From the NCBI RefSeq assembly GCF_023856365.1, contig NC_064552.1, forward strand, positions 10,203,660-10,267,659: a stretch of 64,000 nucleotides of DNA. The letters run 5' to 3'. The notes under the pieces were generated by a model. It did no database searches. It had not been told where the DNA came from and saw only the letters and a program-made list of their open reading frames with translations. Numbering within the stretch: the stretch's first letter is position 1; every line of letters begins with the position of its first letter. This document shows positions 1 through 12,240 of this stretch, one piece after another. The translations under genes and the position numbers were made by a program. Source of the DNA: Brienomyrus brachyistius. Lineage: Eukaryota > Chordata > Actinopteri > Osteoglossiformes > Mormyridae.

Positions 1-3000
1 CTTCATGAGTATTAATTTCTGTTACGTTAATATCCCAGGAACACTGTAATTAACACAACAGATAAAAGGGTGCTGATTTTCTCAAGATTAATGAACTAGC
101 TGTAAATGGAATTGCAGTATACAGTGCGTTCTGCCCCATTTAATTGCGTGATGCGTAATGTGGGGCAGAGTGTGTGTGTGTGAGTGATGTTGAATGTGGA
201 CTGAGCTCTATTTGCATTCAGTTTATTTATATGTAATGTATAATCTCTCTTGCTTTCACTCTCTCTGACACACACACACACCCACACACACCAGAGCGTA
301 TTACTCTCAGAAATGCTGAAGAATCCAGCTGTGTTCTGTCCTGGCTTTTTTTCTCACACCACTGTGACCTGCTTTTGTCAGATACAGGTGCCCCCCCCCC
401 TTTTCCCTATTTGGTTTCATCCAACAGTAAAGAATGAACTGTATGTGTAACATTAGGAATCCCTAATGTTATTCTATGGGTTTCCCCCGAAAATACAGAT
501 AATATACAGACTAGAATATCAAGTTGTGGTGCCTCCGCCTCTTTTGTATTAAAATAACCGACAGTGAAACCCTTAAACCTTCTTTTTTGGATGATATTAT
601 TGGCTAATATGCATATTTAAAAATCGTATTTTACTGTTCAGCTGTTGCCACATGTTTTCTTTACACAGTGCCGTTGTGTAAGAATCATTTTGCCTGTTGA
701 GTAGCCTGCATGCAAATGGACATTGGTGTCTTTGCATACATCTTTCAATGCTTTGCAGGATGTTCCGGATTCATTCATTAACACTGTCGATTGCCGTTTT
801 TCGAGCGGGTCTCATTGTCCCATGACATTGACCAGGGTGGGTGGGTGGGTGGATGGATGGATGGATGCCAGCCATCAATGGAACAAAAACGCCATTCGTG
901 TGTGTTTCGTGTTTGTAATGGTGTCTGAGTGTAAGCAAACCCAGGAAACCCTCACTGAATTTTACTGTGGTTTCTCCTCTAGTTTTTGTCTAAAGTTCTG
1001 CATAATTATTTATTAATGCAGAATACCTTTTTGTCGATTTTTAATAGGCTCCCTTCTCAGTTTGCACGCTCTTTGTTTAGTCTTGTCACTAAAACTTTCC
1101 ATGTCTATAATGGTTTATGTACATTAAATTTGCAGACCACCGATTGGCTGGAATCAGGTTTACCATGCGTGTATCTACGCACATAACTACTGGAACGTAT
1201 CTTCCCATAGCAACCCCCACTCTACCCTCATAATAGCTGTGACTGACAGTAGATTTCTTTCCCACCTAGCAAAGATGTATAAATGCCTAATAAAACCCAA
1301 ATACCCTATAAAAGAAATTCCAGAGGTGTTGAACCGTCGCAGCTGCAGCCTTTGCTGTGTGGTTGCCTGTCTGTTTTCTATCTCGGCTGCTGAGAAGGAG
1401 CTGCTGAGTAAACAAGCTTTGGCGCAGGGGAAGAACATGTGATTTATCATCAGCATTAACTCACCAGCTTGCTTTTACTTGCAGAAAGTAGAGTGCCCAG
1501 ATATTAGGGTGAATACATACAGTAAAGAGCCTTCCATCTAGGAGAAAAGTTGAGCCAATTGAACACGATGCCTGTAGCCTGTATGTTAGTTACTGGGCCT
1601 TCTGTGTCAGAGCGGTGATGGTTTTGGAACTGAGGTCTTTGGAAGAGAGCTTAGCAGACCTGAAATACTAGGATGAAATAATGTCATTATCAATGAAATT
1701 ACTTGCCTTAATTTTTCTTCTGAATATTTGCCGCCTACAGATATGATTCGTGGCTGAGAGCATCAGGGTGCCTGGTGACCTTGCTTTCCTTGCGTGGGGT
1801 TAGGGGCGCAGATCTGGAGAAATTGAAATTTTTAGGTGTCCTGGTTCCTCCTGGTGAGCGGGAGCGAAGTGACTATGTACAAGAAAGACGAGGTAAAGAT
1901 CCCTGCGAGATTACATCTGAGGCCACCATAAGCCTCCTTGGCATCGTCCAAACCAGCAATGTATGTATATTTTTTACGTATTTATGAGTAGATGCACTGA
2001 TCCAATATTCGGTTTGGTATTGACACTGATCCAGACCTATTAGACAGATTGGGTATCGACCATATGTGACAGATTCACGTGCGATACTTTTATAATTTTT
2101 TTTTATCTTTGTGAAAATTGAGGTCCTATTTCTTGTTAAATCGATTTGAAGTCTATTTGCCACTCTGGACGTGAGCGCAGTGTCTTCTGCCTGCTGTGAT
2201 GTCATGCGCATGCACTGCAAAGTGTGAGGAGCATAAGAATATCCGATAAGAGAGGAATGATCTGGGTGTATTTTACACTTTCAACAAGGACTAGTAGCAC
2301 GGCGGTTTTTGCAAAACAAAAAAAGTTGAGGTGAGAGTAGCGTTTAGTGGAAAATCCCACTGCATCTGCTCGCAGTTGTGCCACACAATGTGAGTACTAT
2401 GGAAAAAGCAGTAGCTGATTTTTGGGAGTCGCTGGCTTGGGCTGTCTTGCTCACTTTCTGCAGCTTGTCATGCAGGAGAGGCTGCAGTCTTAGCGAGGTG
2501 TAAGTGACACTGTTGCCGATTTTAAGCCTTCGCCACTTGCGTCTACCATCTTGGAATATATTCAAACTGAACTGCAAATGCCTCAAAATGCTTAAAATGA
2601 GACGTACGAACAAGGTGGAACTAACTAGATATCTGGCATGGATTTCTTCATTTGTATTTAGTTTAAAAACAGTTAAAAAATATTAATTTATAAAGTGTGT
2701 GTGTGTCTGTGTGTGAGGTCGTTAGGGATATTTTTCAGAATTACCATGCATATACATATGTTAAACCATGCAAAAACATGTATAAAACCAAAATCTTTCT
2801 CACAGTACACTGAAAATTGTACACACATGTGAAAACATTTACATACACTACTGAAAGCTCACATAATCAACTGAAGCACTCGTATAAACTGAATGTATAC
2901 ATTCACACAAACGGAAAAGCTATCAAACACTAGTGAAACTTTCCACACACACTACTGAAACTCTTTCACACGCACTAGTAAAAGGTGCTTACATACACAA

Positions 3001-3380
3001 CTGAAAATGTCGCCTTTGCTAATGTGTGAATGCTTTTCAATACTGTGCTTAAAATCTTTAGTTTTTGTTCGTATGAGACAATTTCGGTAATATGTGTGAA
3101 TAAACGGGAAGTTATTTTAAAAGTCTGCGTTTATCACTAACCCCTCGTGTGTGTGTGTGTGTGTGTGTTTAATATATATTATTTACCTTTCTAAACTGTC
3201 ATGTGTCCCCTTCTTAACATAATAAAAAACTTAAAATCCCAAATCAAAATAAGTAAATAAATAACAAAATCTTCAAATAAACTAAGACTTGCATGTGCAG
3301 CTTTTTAGCGTGGTTTGCCCTTTTTTAATAAGAGCAAAAATGCTTCCACACCGCTGATTTTAAGATCGGGCCGTGCGTCT
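1..3380. other. Intergenic, no gene seen
   Basis: AT-rich DNA upstream of SGMS1. I see no exon with matched splice sites and no recognisable protein similarity. It holds short GT/CA microsatellites (near 170, 270, 2697 and 3150), a GGTG/GGAT simple repeat near 835-868 and the degenerate tandem array listed separately. Open frames here are short and composition-driven. Confidence 0.6.
2800..3010. repeat. Degenerate tandem array, about 21-23 bp unit
   Basis: About ten diverged copies of a unit built around the core ACTACTGAAA followed by a CACAC-rich half. Cores recur near 2809, 2827, 2848, 2869, 2888, 2909, 2929, 2951, 2974 and 2997. Spacing is about 18-23 bp and copies are imperfect, so this is an aged minisatellite. 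No coding meaning is apparent. Confidence 0.6.
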
Positions 3381-3692
3381 ATCCATCCATCCATTTTCTG
3401 GGCCCGCTTAATCCCAACTGGGGTCGCGGGGGGGGGGGACCGGAGCCGATCACAGGAACAATCGGCGCAGGCGAGAACCAACCCTGGGCTGTTGCCCACA
3501 CACTCGCACAACTACAGGGCCAATTTAGACTCGCCAATCAACCTATCCTGCATGCCTTTGGAACATGGGAGGGAACCGGAGCCCCCGGCGAAAATGGGGA
3601 GAGCGTTCAAACTCCACACAGAAAGGAGCTGGGACAGAAGTCTGGACCTTCTTGCTATAGGGCAGCAGCGCTAACCACTGCGCCACTGCACC
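3381..3692 (-). mobile_element. tRNA-derived SINE with GGAT tail
   Basis: Read on the minus strand it starts with a tRNA-like head containing GGCGCAGTGGTTAGCGC (A-box type), continues through a GC-rich body (CACACACTCGCAC, CAATTTAGACTCGCC, CTCCACACAGAAAGG on the plus strand), and ends in a GGATGGATGGAT tail at 3381-3395. This architecture matches an abundant fish short retroelement carrying a LINE-derived 3' end. The class is recognised from memory; the exact family name is not certain. Confidence 0.75.
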
Positions 3693-6600
3693 AGTGGTGC
3701 ATCCTCAATTTCATATTCGCTCGCCATTTCGCGTTCGGTCAAAACCAAAGGCTGATGTACGACGTTGACATGAATACGCGACATCGACGCGTAAAGTAAA
3801 GTACCGTGAAGTTCTCCTAAAGTAGCGATTAATTTACCACATCAGCTGGTTTAAAGCGTCATGCATCGATTTTTTTTTTTTATTTTTTTTTAAATTTATT
3901 TATTTATTTATTTTGCTGATTTGCGATTCATCGTTACATGCCTAGAAAGCATCTGTTGTTTTTTGGAGTCTTAACTCCCAGAGCCGCACACTAAATAAAC
4001 GTTTAGGTCCATGAAGGGAGACTGACTGACTGTCTGTCGTAAACCTGATCAGCATGTCGGCCACCATAGCTTTCACAAGATTAGATTTAAAAATCATTAG
4101 TCTGACTTGTTCCTCCTTACCTGAAAGTTAGCAGGATTGACGGCACATATGATGCAGTGTGTTCACTTGAAAGAAGGAAGAAATGTATGTTGAGCAGTCA
4201 GACCACAAACCACTGCATTATGAAACATTATATTCTAAGGGCTGCTCTCAATGAATTTACCTTCAGTGCCGATTCAGAGTGTAGTTTATCCAAGCCCATC
4301 TTGGTGGTTACATCCATATTATTTTTTTACATTAGTAATTTTTCCTGCTTTATATTGACCTATAAATTGGGTTAGTGAAGTTTTCATTCTTAATATTTGT
4401 ACAACTCTGCTGAATGTTGATGTTGCACATAAAAGCCTTGCTTGTGGTTTTTGTGCAGTAATTTCAACTTTATTGTGCTCAAATACCATCCAATTCAATT
4501 TCTCACCCCCCCCCCACCCATAAGTAATAAAATTAGCAGTTTTTTACTATTTTTCCTGATATATACATTATAGATATTAGTGGGAATATTTTGTGTAATC
4601 CTGTTGACTCATAGGCCCAATGATTTATGAGGTCTATAAGGTTAATGAGATCTTTATAGATCCAGTGAGCCTAGGGAAATGTATTGTGGACTTTAAACGA
4701 GATTATAAAACGTTGGTTTCTGTATAACTTCACTATAAATAAAAATTATTCAACTGACTAGATTTCGCATCATATTACGGGGAAGAACATCTGTATGGGC
4801 ACCCTTCCATGTTTACATTTACAAACATATAGCCAGGCATAAGTGCGCAGCTGAGCTTACAATTACTGCAGAAGTGTAATCTGTTTTGGAGCAAGAGCTA
4901 CACGGCGTCTTCCAAACAAATCAAGACCCTAAAAACGCTGCTGTTTAATAAGCAGAAAATGCAACATTAAGAACGTTGAGGGAACATGAAGTTGTAAGAG
5001 GCTCCTAGAGGGATTCCTGGAGCAGATGGGTGCTGAGGCGCTTGTTGAAGGTGGAGAGGGAATCTGATGATCAGATGTGGTTCAGCAGCTCATTCTGTCG
5101 TCAGAGAGCAAAGCTTTTTCTAACGAAAGATGACTTGGTTTAGTGCTGAACTGCACACCCCCCACCCCCCCCCATAAGTCGTGTATTGTTGCGCCTTCAG
5201 GAAATCTTGGACACAGTTGGGTATGGAAAACAATATTTGCTAGTTTCCTTTCCTTGTGTGGGCCCTTCTGTTGACCCCAGAAGCTTGCTAGCTAAACTGT
5301 TGGCCGTCAGATTATTTTTAACCATGCCGGTGACCTTTAAATCTCACAAAGGCTGCATTAACTTTTTTTTTTGTCATCTGTCAAACTTGTGGTGCTTAAG
5401 TCCGATAACTGAATATTTTTTTCATCTGAACTGCTCTCTGGCTATCAGTAGTCTAAAGAACATTATGGCAAAATGACGATAAAAATTTAGGTAGAAAAGC
5501 ACACTTCTGCATATCAGTGCTACAACAATTCAGCATGAACAGAACTTAACATTTAGTAATGTTTTAACGCACGTCTTTCAGCACATATGTACTCTTGCTG
5601 TTAAATGCCAAAGAGAATAAGGGTTACGTTCTTTTCTTTTATTACTGTACTTGTGGTGGTACTGAGTTAAGGGCCAGATCTGCCTATTCAGGGGGCTCTA
5701 GGCAGAGCTCTTCTTTGCAGGCCCCCCCAACTAAAATAGATAATTTCACTTCCTCCACACAAGAGGCTCAAGGCAACTGCCTAATCTGCATTTAGCTGGA
5801 ACGATCATGTTTCTACCTCCACATAAACATGTTAATTAGATGTATATGGTATTTTAAAAAAATAAAAAGACGCTCCCTGGGTTATGTTCCGATAGATTAG
5901 GTGTATTGTATTACAATGCATTTTAGCCTTGCGATTAAACCTAACAAACATCGTAGCCTAGCCTGCCTTAAACATGCATAGAACACGGACGTTGGCCTAC
6001 AGTTCGGCGAAATCATTAATACAAAGCCTGTTTTATTATAATGCGTTGGATATCTAAAGCAATTTATTGAGCAATGTACTGAAAGTGAAAAACGGAATGA
6101 AACTGGAATACCCATCGTCAAGTCAAAATTGTTACTTGGATCGTTGTAACCCGGGTTACATCTGTGAAGGTTTATTTTTTTTAATTATTTATTCTAAATT
6201 GTGTTTGTATGTGCAGTGTATGTGTTGTGTAATGTAGTGTAATCACACTGGACCTGCTGATATGGAGGATGTCTAAACAGGCAGCTGTGTGGTCGCCCCC
6301 CCCCCCTTCTTGGCCCCCCACTGGAAACATCCTCATGTCTTATCAGGCACAAAACAGACATGCATTTTTTTTTTTGCATTTACATCTCTGTGCTTTTTCC
6401 CGTGTTTTTTCCTCCCCCAGTGTGTTTATACTAATGTAAGTGTATTTCTACTGCCTTGTCCAAGTAACGCGCGGGATGCTAAGCTAGGAAAGGCCAGTGT
6501 GCGCTGTGTTTGTGTCCGTGGAGGTTTTTTGCCGCTCTGTTTGGCAAATGGGAAGCTGTGATTTCACCCTTGTGTATTTTTAGTTTATCTGCCTTGTTGC

Positions 6601-7670
6601 AACAGAGGTAAAAGGTATGAGGGGGAAATAATTGATTAATCATTAATCATTTCAAATACAATATAAGATTTTTCTCTTCAGTATTTCCCTTTTTTTTAAA
6701 CCAAAAACAAAGACAGCTTTTGAACAATTGGCCTTCGACTCGGAGTTTAGCGCATGCTTACTCACGAGCACCTGGCCGTAGATGATAATTGAGACGATAT
6801 TTAATCGCTCGCTTAAACGAAAAGGGTGTAACGAGCAGTTCAGTGTCTGTGCACACAGGCCACCTTGGCTGAGCCAAAGAAAATGTGGGAATAAAGCTAC
6901 GCGAGTCCCGTTTTGGGAATCCGTGCCGATCTCATCGGATGTTCGCGTTAGCATTTCGCGTGTTGAGCAACAGGGTTGTCCCACCCCCGCCACTCAGTTC
7001 AGGCTGCACATCTTCCTGGCTTGGGGGGGGGGGGGGGGGGAGTTGCTCAGGAAATAAACTCAAGATGGTCTGTGTCTGTAACATCCAGTTTAGCGTCTTT
7101 TCATACCGGACCAAACTGAAAGTCAGAGGAGATGAATCGTCCCCACCCCCGTTTTGGCTTTAAAAGGCACACACTTTATCTGCCGTTCGTTCTTTCTTCA
7201 TTTATTTGCTGTTGGTCCTTCTTTAATTGCCTCTAACTGCAGCTCCTTTAGTTGAATGTTTGATTCTAGCAAAGTGCTTTTTTTACTTGCTTGAGCTCGG
7301 CAAATGCAAACCCATTAATAGATCAGAGATCTTCAGTGAGACGCCGTAACACTTCCTCCAAACGAACCTTCTCTAAGTATTAGAGCTTCTACCATCAGTT
7401 CCTAATGTTAAAACCAAGAGAAACCTCTTGCACTTGCCACTCCCACTGAGCCATGTTATTTTTTTTTTACTGTGGGTTGCCACACGAGGAGTTGATGATA
7501 TCTTTGATGGTACGATGTTAAGCAGAACGTAGCTGTGCGTGCAAGAAGTACCCATTCTGCCATAGCGTGACTGTGGATTAGACAGTCACATTTATGTAGC
7601 ATATTGGTTGAATGTTGAGCACAATGTGAGCACAGACCGGGGGGGGTGGGGGGGTGGACCACAGTGTCCA
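3693..7670. other. Intergenic, no gene seen
   Basis: AT-rich sequence with short poly-C/G runs (near 4507, 5163, 6297 and 7022) and no exon structure that I can support. A short stretch near 5665-5735 (TATTCAGGGGGCTCT then GGCCCCCCC) weakly resembles the GGGCCCC-containing dispersed repeat seen at 34.9, 46.1 and 53.2 kb. Confidence 0.5.
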
Positions 7671-7952
7671 TGTATAGTGCTGTGCAAAATCCTGAATCTT
7701 CGTACTTCTAGTGCCAGCAGTCTAGTGTCAGTCAAAGAAAATGATGTTTAAAGGATCTTCATGCTGGGGTAAAACTGTCTGTCAAAGGCTTAGTCACTTT
7801 TGGAGAGATTAAGTCATCTCAGTACATGCACTAACCGTCTACTATACCTATGCATTTGTTGACTCGACCACCAGCATCCCATGTTTGGCTATATGTCATA
7901 TGCGCACATAGTGTGTGTATATACACACTCATTGACCAAAAAAATGACCTAG

Positions 7953-8345
7953 ACGGAGTGGTTGACCTATGCCTCCTGGCTACGGCACCACTCCAAACGC
8001 AGCCATCTCTACGCTGGTGTTAACGGCAACCTACGCATGGGATGGTGAACCTGTAGTCTGGTTGATGCCAGTTATCGAGACACTGTATGGGATGACAAGG
8101 GCTGGTGTAGAGTGCCCAGTACCTGTGATGCTCCCTTGGTGTGGTCTGTCTTTGGCGACCGGAACCTTCATGGCATGTGTGGGTGCCCTCGTGCCCATCG
8201 GTCCCAACATCGTAAGACTGACATCTGCATGCTGGGAAGTCGCACGATACGACCCCCTGGCCGCATGCCAAACAACAATGCGACCCCTACCCAACTCCGT
8301 CAAGCTCTGGTGATGCTGTCTACTGCGACTAAGAGGCATCTGGTC
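7953..8345 (-). pseudogene. Decayed Tc1/mariner-like transposase remnant
   Basis: A GC-richer island with sharp borders inside AT-rich DNA. Minus-strand frames read pieces resembling the N-terminal helix-turn-helix and linker of Tc1-like transposases: LTELGRGRIVVWHAARGSYRA in one frame (8031-8339) and RQRQTTPREHHR in another (8020-8271). The similarity hops between frames, so the copy is dead. The assignment rests on remembered Tc1-type consensus and is moderate only. Confidence 0.45.
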
Positions 8346-8354
8346 TGGTAACTA

Positions 8355-8356
<2 letters not shown>

Positions 8357-8419
<63 letters not shown>
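8357..8419. repeat. (GT)n microsatellite
   Basis: About 31 uninterrupted GT dinucleotides, the longest dinucleotide tract in the first half of the window. It lies between the Tc1-like remnant and the right end of the inverted-repeat element. Confidence 0.95.
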
Positions 8420-8420
<1 letters not shown>

Positions 8421-8689
8421 ATTATGATTTTTTTTGTTTTGTTTAACCCAAGTAGTGAGCTGTTGGTGAAATTTTAACACATCCATGTTGTTGGGTGCCC
8501 CTGAGGAGAGGTTTGGGACCCGGAGTTCTATAGCCATCCAACAAGATCTCCGTAATGTTTTAGCGAACAGATGAGATTCTTGTGAGTTTTCATAGACTTA
8601 CTTAATTTGCATATGTTACACATTGTGCTGAGATAAATACCTTTTTAAACATTTCCTTTGACTCCCTAAATCTTTTGCACAGTACTATA

Positions 8690-9577
8690 TTTGTAGGTAA
8701 GTCTTCAAAGAACTTGCAGTTACTCCAGACAGTCTGGTATGGATACCGTTTTATTTTCACTTTACAGTTCAGGTATTCAAAGAGAGATTTATAGCAGTCA
8801 CATGTAAACACTGCGTCTGACCTCACTGATGTTTCAGTACTAGTTGTGAATAATACTTTATGGGACCCATTTATCTTACAGCCATTTATGCAGTAGAGGG
8901 CCACATTGAGCCCACAGCCCATTCCAGGAGCCATGAGGCAGGGGAATCCCTGTACAGCATGCTGGCCCATCTCAAGGGACACACACACAGTCACACATTA
9001 AGGATGATTTAGAGGGAGTGTTTTAGTATGCATGCTTTTGGACTGAGGGCTGAAACCGGAGGACCTTGTGGGGGGGGACACATGGCTTGGGGTGAGCACA
9101 TAAACTCGCAGAGCAGAGGCAGCAAGGGGGCACCACTGCTCACCATGCCACCCGAACTCCATTGGCACATGACGATTTGTTGGTAATTCAATGATGCTTG
9201 TGTCGGATGTATTGGCAGTGATTTGCATAACTGGTGCAAATATGCATTGGCGGCATAAAGGTTAAAACGCATCAGAAATCTGCTCCGTAACGGTGCGAAC
9301 GCTAATGAAATACGCTAATGCATCGTGTGCTATTATGTTGTGAAATTATTGTACATTTGAACCTTGCCTTTTTACACAAATTCTTTATCTGATTACCCCC
9401 CACGCCGCCTAGTCTTGTCTAATGAACGTTATTTTTTTAAAAACAAAACACGGCACATTACCAGATGCGTTTCTGAAGTGTAACTCTTGTCGTATTCAGT
9501 TTCACACAGTTCCATAACTGAAACTGCTGCAGAAGCAGGGGATGTTGTGGCTCACCGGGCTAAGGATGGTTCATACT
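8690..9577. other. Intergenic, no gene seen
   Basis: No exon or RNA gene supported. Near 9543 a short TGTGGCTCACCGGGCTAAGG stretch resembles an A-box tRNA-SINE head but has no matching body after it. Confidence 0.4.
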
Positions 9578-9978
9578 AGTGATGTCCGACTCATAAATGA
9601 ATCATTCATATGAACCGGTTCTTTTCAGTGAATCAGTCAGACCAGTTCTTCAAATCTAAAGGAATTTAACATGTACAGATCAACTTAACAATGTACGGGT
9701 CAAAGTATTAGATTCTAAAAATATTTGACACATCAGCATATATAAAAAACATGGCAACCTTTAATTCACTTACATTTGTTTTTCATAGACTGTCTGTAGT
9801 AACCCATAGCATTTCGTAATTTGGGTTTGTGGTGTGTGTGTGTGTGTCTCTGATCACATGACTGTGTCTCAGTAACTCCCTGCTGGCTCATGCTGGCTCA
9901 TTCGGTCACTTGCTCTCAGGTTCAACTGATTTTTACTGAAAAAATTCTAAACGATTGATTTACAAATTGGACGTCACT
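9578..9978. mobile_element. hAT-like non-autonomous DNA element
   Basis: Begins AGTGATGTCCGACTC with an inner CGGTTC/GAATC pattern and ends TTGGACGTCACT, so the ends form an imperfect inverted repeat (AGTGATGTCC versus AGTGACGTCC). Flanks read CATACT and CATAGT, a possible degraded target duplication. The repeated GAATC/GTTC words are typical of fish hAT MITEs as I remember them. No transposase is present. Confidence 0.5.
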
Positions 9979-10789
9979 GCATAGTAGCTCGGCAATCCGC
10001 AAGCTGCGGATATAAAATAAAACCTAAAGGCTATTCTGCAAGGTAATAAACACAATAAAGATACAATTTGTGGTTTTTGTGTTTTCCGTCAAAGCATTTT
10101 AGACTCTGCAGATTTTTTCTTTTTTTTTATGTGGTTTTTCCACTTATATTTAAAACTCTGAAGTCTTTCCCCGATTGTATTGCTTAAATATGTTATGATT
10201 GATGTACGTTCAAAAGTCTTTGATTTAACGAAATGTTTCAATAAAACCACGATTTATTAATAGTTTCATTACAAGTACTTCATCAGAGTTACAAGCTAGG
10301 GCTACACGATATCACGTGGCGATAATATGGTGCATGTACGTTCATTACCTGAGCTTTAGATGAAGGGTGTAAACGTTTGAGAGGATTCTGGTTTTTCGGT
10401 GCTATACGAATGTTTACTTACGCCCACAATTTTGTAAGCTGATTAGTATTGGGAGGCCAATTGTAATGCCCATAAATTATTAATCTGTATAAATTCAGCA
10501 TGTATCCTTTATGTCTATTAAATTCAGTTAGCAGAGCACGCCACATGCTACTGTTGTGGTAAATCATGGACGCGATAAGCTTGGCGAAGAAAGGGACAGC
10601 TCAACAGCCACAACGTTTTTTTTTTTTTTTTTTTTTTAAAGGAGGAGATATTGTGGATAAACAAGGTAAAGACGTTGGCGGTGTAGCGGTACTTCTCGCG
10701 GTTTAAAGTCTGACACGTGTATTAAACATAAGGATGCACTGAATTTACAGATGACTAATGCTGGCACTAGAAGTACGAAGGTTCGGGAT

Positions 10790-10960
10790 TGCAGCTGGGC
10801 CGGCGCTATGCCTGCTTTCGCGCGAACTTTGAACCAAGTCTTGGGATGCTTCGCTTCTGTGCAGAAGGCCGTCCGTTCAAATCCTGCGGTCAGCGGAGTG
10901 GTTTCACCAGTGAGCCCCTGAGCACAGTACCTGATTAATGAATACAATGTAAAATGCACT
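10790..10960 (+). mobile_element. SINE fragment with tRNA B-box
   Basis: Contains CAGAAGGCCGTCCGTTCAAATCC with a good B-box (GTTCAAATCC, 10875-10884), followed by GAGCCCCTGAGCACAG. That order is found in widespread fish tRNA-derived SINEs, where a GGGCCCCTGAGCAAGG block follows the B-box. The A-box half upstream is degraded. Confidence 0.5.
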
Positions 10961-11989
10961 CAAACAAGCTTGTTTGACTATACATTGGCAGACCAATTCC
11001 AGGTACCCGGACAGGCTGCTTTCCTTAATTGTCCTGCTGCATTCTTATTTGTTGTGATTTTGCTTTTGTTTTATTTTTGTGCAGTGAAATGGGGAAAAGT
11101 GGCATTTATTTTTCTCCTTCTGGCAGCTGCAGCCTTTGGTTTAACCTGTAATTCAGTGGGTGCACTGGAGCAATCATTCATGAACCAGGTGCCTTAAATC
11201 ACAATTAGCAATCACTTAATGATTAACAATTGAGAATTTTCCAGATTCTACTTTTTTCCTTGAGTGACATTTCAGTGCAACTTGAGGCCCAGAAATCTGC
11301 ATATATCCACTTTTTTTTTTTTTTTTTATTTAAACCCAGTGCATCCTTAGGAGTAGCCATGTTAGTTTTTAATGTTAAAAGAGTGATTGTCTTAAGTAGA
11401 AATGTGGGTTTCTTCACCTTCTGGTGCTTTATTGTACTGAGGTATTTGTAGTGTATAATAATAGGGGTAAGTGTGACAGGCAGGTCCTACAACTCTGTTG
11501 TGTCGGCATATTGGCAAGGGGGACTCTTTTTGGGTCTGTTGAAATGCAATACAGGTGAGAAGAGGAAGTGTTGTCGCCTTAAACATCCCACTCCTTCTGA
11601 ATTACGCATTGTTTGTTGTCTTCATTATAGGCACGGTAATGATGCTGGAGGAGGAAAGCCGTAATCCTGATTAAATTGTTATTTAAACATCAATGTCACC
11701 TTCAAGATCGTCGTTGTTTAGATAGTATCGTAAGTTTTTTATGTATATTGCAGAATAGGAGTTGTATTAGCGATTTGTCAGAATCATCTAAAAGCAATTG
11801 TCCGTCTCTGGTTCTTTTTGTAAGCATATGGTTTGAAGTCTTTAATCTGTATCAAACGGTGCCGTGTTTCTCTTTTTAAAAGGGTAATCAAATAACGGAT
11901 AATAAAGCTTTGCAATTTTCTCCTTTATAAAGCGTGAGTTACGCGACATCTCGCACAGACTGGTCACCGACAAACACAAACTAAACCCA
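10961..11989. other. Intergenic or 5' flank of SGMS1, nothing recognised
   Basis: AT-rich sequence with a poly-T run near 11311. No exon or RNA gene is supported. It directly precedes the first CpG-rich candidate promoter of SGMS1. Confidence 0.4.
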
Positions 11990-12240
11990 GAGAAAGAAAC
12001 ATCGAGCCTGGGCGGAGCGAAGGCCGGCAGCCTGCGCAGCCCCGCAGACAAATATTTTGGCTGGAATGTAAACGAGCAGTTGACGGTATCTGCTGCAGAC
12101 GGCCGCTACAGGAGCCGCTCCCCTGGACGGGACTGCTTCTCACATGGTTCCCGTTAACTAGGAGCGACTCCCCCGACCGACACAAGACTCGAGTAAGTCC
12201 CACATCCGATGGCTTTATGCGTTACGGACGGAAGATCGGC
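11990..12240 (+). promoter_or_regulatory. SGMS1: Candidate upstream promoter/first exon of SGMS1
   Basis: A local CpG-rich island in AT-rich DNA (GGCGGAGCGAAGGCCGG, GACGGCCGCTACAGG) followed by a strong donor, GACTCGA|GTAAGT, at 12193. No start codon context or protein similarity, so it fits a non-coding first exon. SGMS1 genes are known to use several untranslated first exons. Linking it to SGMS1 is inference from position and strand; transcript data would decide. Confidence 0.4.

Larger units (their letters stand above)
7673..8689. mobile_element. Terminal-inverted-repeat element with nested Tc1-like remnant
   Basis: The left end carries TATAGTGCTGTGCAAAATC at 7673 and, further in, AGTCAAAGAAAATGATGTTTAAA-like sequence. 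The right end at 8640-8689 carries the same motifs in reverse complement (TATAGTACTGTGCAAAAG, GAGTCAAAGGAAATGTTTAA). The ends are therefore inverted copies about 1 kb apart. A third copy of the end motif lies at 12861-12905. The interior holds a GC-richer transposase remnant and a long GT microsatellite. The family name is not recognised. Confidence 0.55.

Noticed and set aside
8020..8313. Several overlapping open frames on both strands at 8 kb
   Set aside because: They are frames through a dead Tc1-like remnant, not host genes.
9543..9566. tRNA-like A-box sequence (possible SINE or tRNA gene)
   Set aside because: No B-box, acceptor stem or SINE body follows within the expected distance.
10970..11197. 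Hydrophobic 75-codon open frame near 11 kb
   Set aside because: T-rich DNA gives hydrophobic codons by chance; lies next to a SINE fragment, no start context or splice partner.
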